In this document: positions 62,442 through 64,000 of the stretch, one piece after another
Layout: each line of letters begins with the position of its first letter
Position numbering within the stretch: the stretch's first letter is position 1
Assembly (NCBI RefSeq): GCF_000372725.1
Contig: NW_005197803.1
Span: 114,373 to 178,372 of the forward strand
Length of the DNA: 64,000 nucleotides
Reading direction: 5' to 3'
Origin: Emiliania huxleyi CCMP1516
Lineage: Eukaryota > Haptophyta > Isochrysidales > Noelaerhabdaceae
Program-made: the position numbers and the translations under genes
Notes under the pieces: generated by a model
What the model saw: only the letters and a program-made list of their open reading frames with translations
Databases searched by the model: none
Told to the model about the DNA's origin: nothing

Positions 62442-64000
62442 ATGTCGTCGACGGACAAGCTGGTGATTCCGGCCTACAAACAGAGCTCCGAGCGGGAGTT
62501 CAACGAGTGGTTCCGCAACCTGCGGACCGCGGCGAAGCAACACAAGTACCTCCTCGACATCATCGAGGTGGGCACCATCCGGCCGGGCGCGGAGCGCGAG
62601 GCCGAGGCGGTCGCGCTGCACGTGCGCTACAAGAACATCGGCACTGCGGACGGCCTCATTCCGGCCATGATCGACAAGTTCTTCAAGGACCTGTCGGTGA
62701 CTCTGTCGCGCCAACTCTACGGTGCGCTGCAGAACGCCGTCAAGGACGACGACACGCTCGCCGAGATGTTGGCGGACGAGGACGCCGACCACTACGACGA
62801 CATCAAGAAGGGCATCGCGGCGATCAAGTCGCTCATCGAGTCGGAGGACACGAACTCCAAGAACGTGCGCACGAAGGCGCTGCGCGCGGATCTCGAGAAG
62901 GCGTACTCCCCCGACGCTCTCAAGGACCTCACGTCCGCGAGCCTCGCCAAGTTCAAGACGGGCATCGAGCAGGCGAACAAGTTGCTCAAGGACTCCCAGT
63001 GGCACCTCCCCGACGAGGTGATCGAGGAATACATCCTCGACGCGATCGCCGCCAAGGGGGCCACGCTCGGCGCAAACATGCGCGTGCAGATCGGCATACA
63101 GCGCCAACTCGCCGCGCAATCGGGCAAGACGTACGGCCTCAAGGCGTCCACGCTCGCGATGCAGGGCATCCTCGACCAAGACAACGCGGACCGCGCCAAC
63201 GAGGCCAAGGCGGCTGCGCAGGCGGCGTTCGAGGCGGAGATTGCCTCGCAAGGCGTGCTCAAGGAGAAGCTCGCGGCCGCCGAGTCCCAGGTCGCCGCTC
63301 TCCAGGCGCAGATCAAGTCCGACAAGGGCGGCGGGGACCGCGGCGGCCGCGCAGCCGCTGGGCGCAAGCCGTGCCCCCACTGCAATGGGTTGCACGGTGG
63401 CAAGTGCATCGGCGACCTCATCTGCAAGGGGGTCCCTGTCGCCAAGGTGCTCGAGGAACTCCCCGACCGCATCGACCACGAGACGAAGGTGCGCATGGCC
63501 CAGTCCTCGTACAAGAAGGTGTGCGCCAAGTCCCCCGGCCGCACCCTCCCGCACGACCCCTTCAAGAAGTCGGACTCCACCGCGACCGACCACGAGGAGG
63601 TGCGGGCGGCGCTGGCCGACTCTGTCACCCGCACGTTCGACCCGGACGGCATCGTCGGCGGCTTTGTCGCTGGCGTCGGCACCGACCAGGTCGAGGACAC
63701 CTTCCCCGACTCCAACCCCACCGACACGCCCGCCATCCTCAAGGCCAAGACGGCGGCGCGCAATGCGGCGGAGGCACGGGCGCGCGGCGGGCTGTGGGTC
63801 AAGTTCACCTCGTTCGTCACCGCGCTGCCTCGCCCGTACATCGGCGCTTCCATCCTACTCGTCCTGCTCGCGTGCCTCATCCCGGTCTACATGGGCTCGC
63901 CTGCCTCGATCGGCACGCCTGTGGCCGACGCCGTGGACGAGCCCTCGAACATGGGCGTGATGGTCGAGTCCGTCACCGCACTACCCCTCGAGCTGTCCAC
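62442..64000 (+). mobile_element. Gag-like retroelement ORF, runs off the window
   Basis: I translated this frame from the ATG at 62442 to the window end; it is open for 519 codons. It begins MSSTDKLVIPAYKQSSEREF, continues as a mainly helical, charged protein ('KYLLDIIEVGTIRPGAEREA', 'AAQAAFEAEIASQGVLKEKL'), then shows a short zinc-knuckle variant 'CPHCNGLHGGKC' (CX2CX3HX3C) after a basic Gly-rich stretch, as in Gag of copia-type elements of algae. Downstream is a membrane-like segment 'YIGASILLVLLACLIPVYMG', which is unusual for Gag. Protease, integrase and reverse transcriptase would lie beyond the window. The intact frame suggests a recently active element. No intron is needed. Family call is inferred from layout, not homology. 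Confidence 0.6.

Noticed and set aside
62394-63593. A 399-codon minus-strand frame at the right end
   Set aside because: The plus frame from 62442 is longer, open to the window end, and has a zinc-knuckle and sensible amino-acid use; the minus frame is Leu/Arg/Val shadow sequence.

Overview
The window is nuclear DNA of a GC-rich, intron-bearing, single-celled eukaryotic alga with a complex (secondary) plastid; a haptophyte of the Emiliania/Chrysochromulina/Prymnesium kind fits best, but this is an inference. Reasons: about half of the introns I could place begin with GC rather than GT (a habit I recall for haptophytes); several organelle-type proteins (N-acetylglutamate synthase, a FAM210/DUF1279 protein, a DCC thioredoxin-like protein, a fibrillin) start with a hydrophobic signal-peptide-like stretch followed by an Arg/Ser/Ala-rich stretch; introns are short (65-180 bp) and genes are packed on both strands. 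A 100-N scaffold gap lies at 10639-10738.

Layout. 1-2300: 10-bp minisatellite, a phosphatase-fold protein with a degenerate active-site loop, a small basic helical protein. 2500-5100: sulfotransferase C-terminal fragment (-), FAM210/DUF1279 gene (+), small unknown ORF (-). 5336-5798: a TIR transposon with perfect 8-bp target duplication. 6661-7005: 174-bp tandem duplication with a strong hairpin. 7187-12666: large LacZ-type beta-galactosidase (8 exons) with a three-repeat beta-trefoil-like insert. 13194-15895: TAO-type STE20 kinase with long coiled-coil tail. 16-17 kb: dispersed repeat and a perfect hairpin. 17654-18577: fibrillin (-). 19-23 kb: truncated unknown gene, a second TIR transposon nested in a duplicated repeat, and a saccharopine-dehydrogenase-like oxidoreductase between the two copies of that repeat. 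23302-26033: N-acetylglutamate synthase (6 exons). 27522-29552: SAP/J-domain/zinc protein (-). 30-34 kb: enolase 3' fragment, Cys-rich secretory-type exon, DUF1826 protein, Serinc. 36.9-44 kb: LMBR1-like membrane protein, PDCD2, DCC protein and an Ala-rich single-pass membrane protein, all on the minus strand. 44842-45698: DJ-1/PARK7 protein. 48131-48616: small UBM-like, Gly-rich basic protein. 49146-52263: MCM8 helicase (8 exons, -). 52646-54480: truncated TIR transposon fused to a 5'-truncated but otherwise in-frame MATE transporter. 55372-59447: very large C2/DUF1765-like protein. 59716-60909: prolyl-4-hydroxylase-like dioxygenase fused to an FKBP isomerase (-). 61.3-64 kb: minisatellite, AT-hook ORF and an uninterrupted Gag-like retroelement ORF that runs off the window.

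Most genes are unrelated housekeeping genes in a eukaryotic arrangement; there are no operons. Themes that recur are (i) GC-AG introns, three of them flanked by exact 8-bp direct repeats as expected of introner-type intron gain, (ii) several short TIR/dispersed repeat families, one of which marks the break point of the MATE gene, and (iii) unusual domain combinations (beta-galactosidase + beta-trefoil, prolyl hydroxylase + prolyl isomerase, SAP + J domain + zinc cluster). Exon boundaries given below were deduced by hand from reading frame plus family conservation; for almost all genes the exon lengths sum to a whole number of codons, which supports them.
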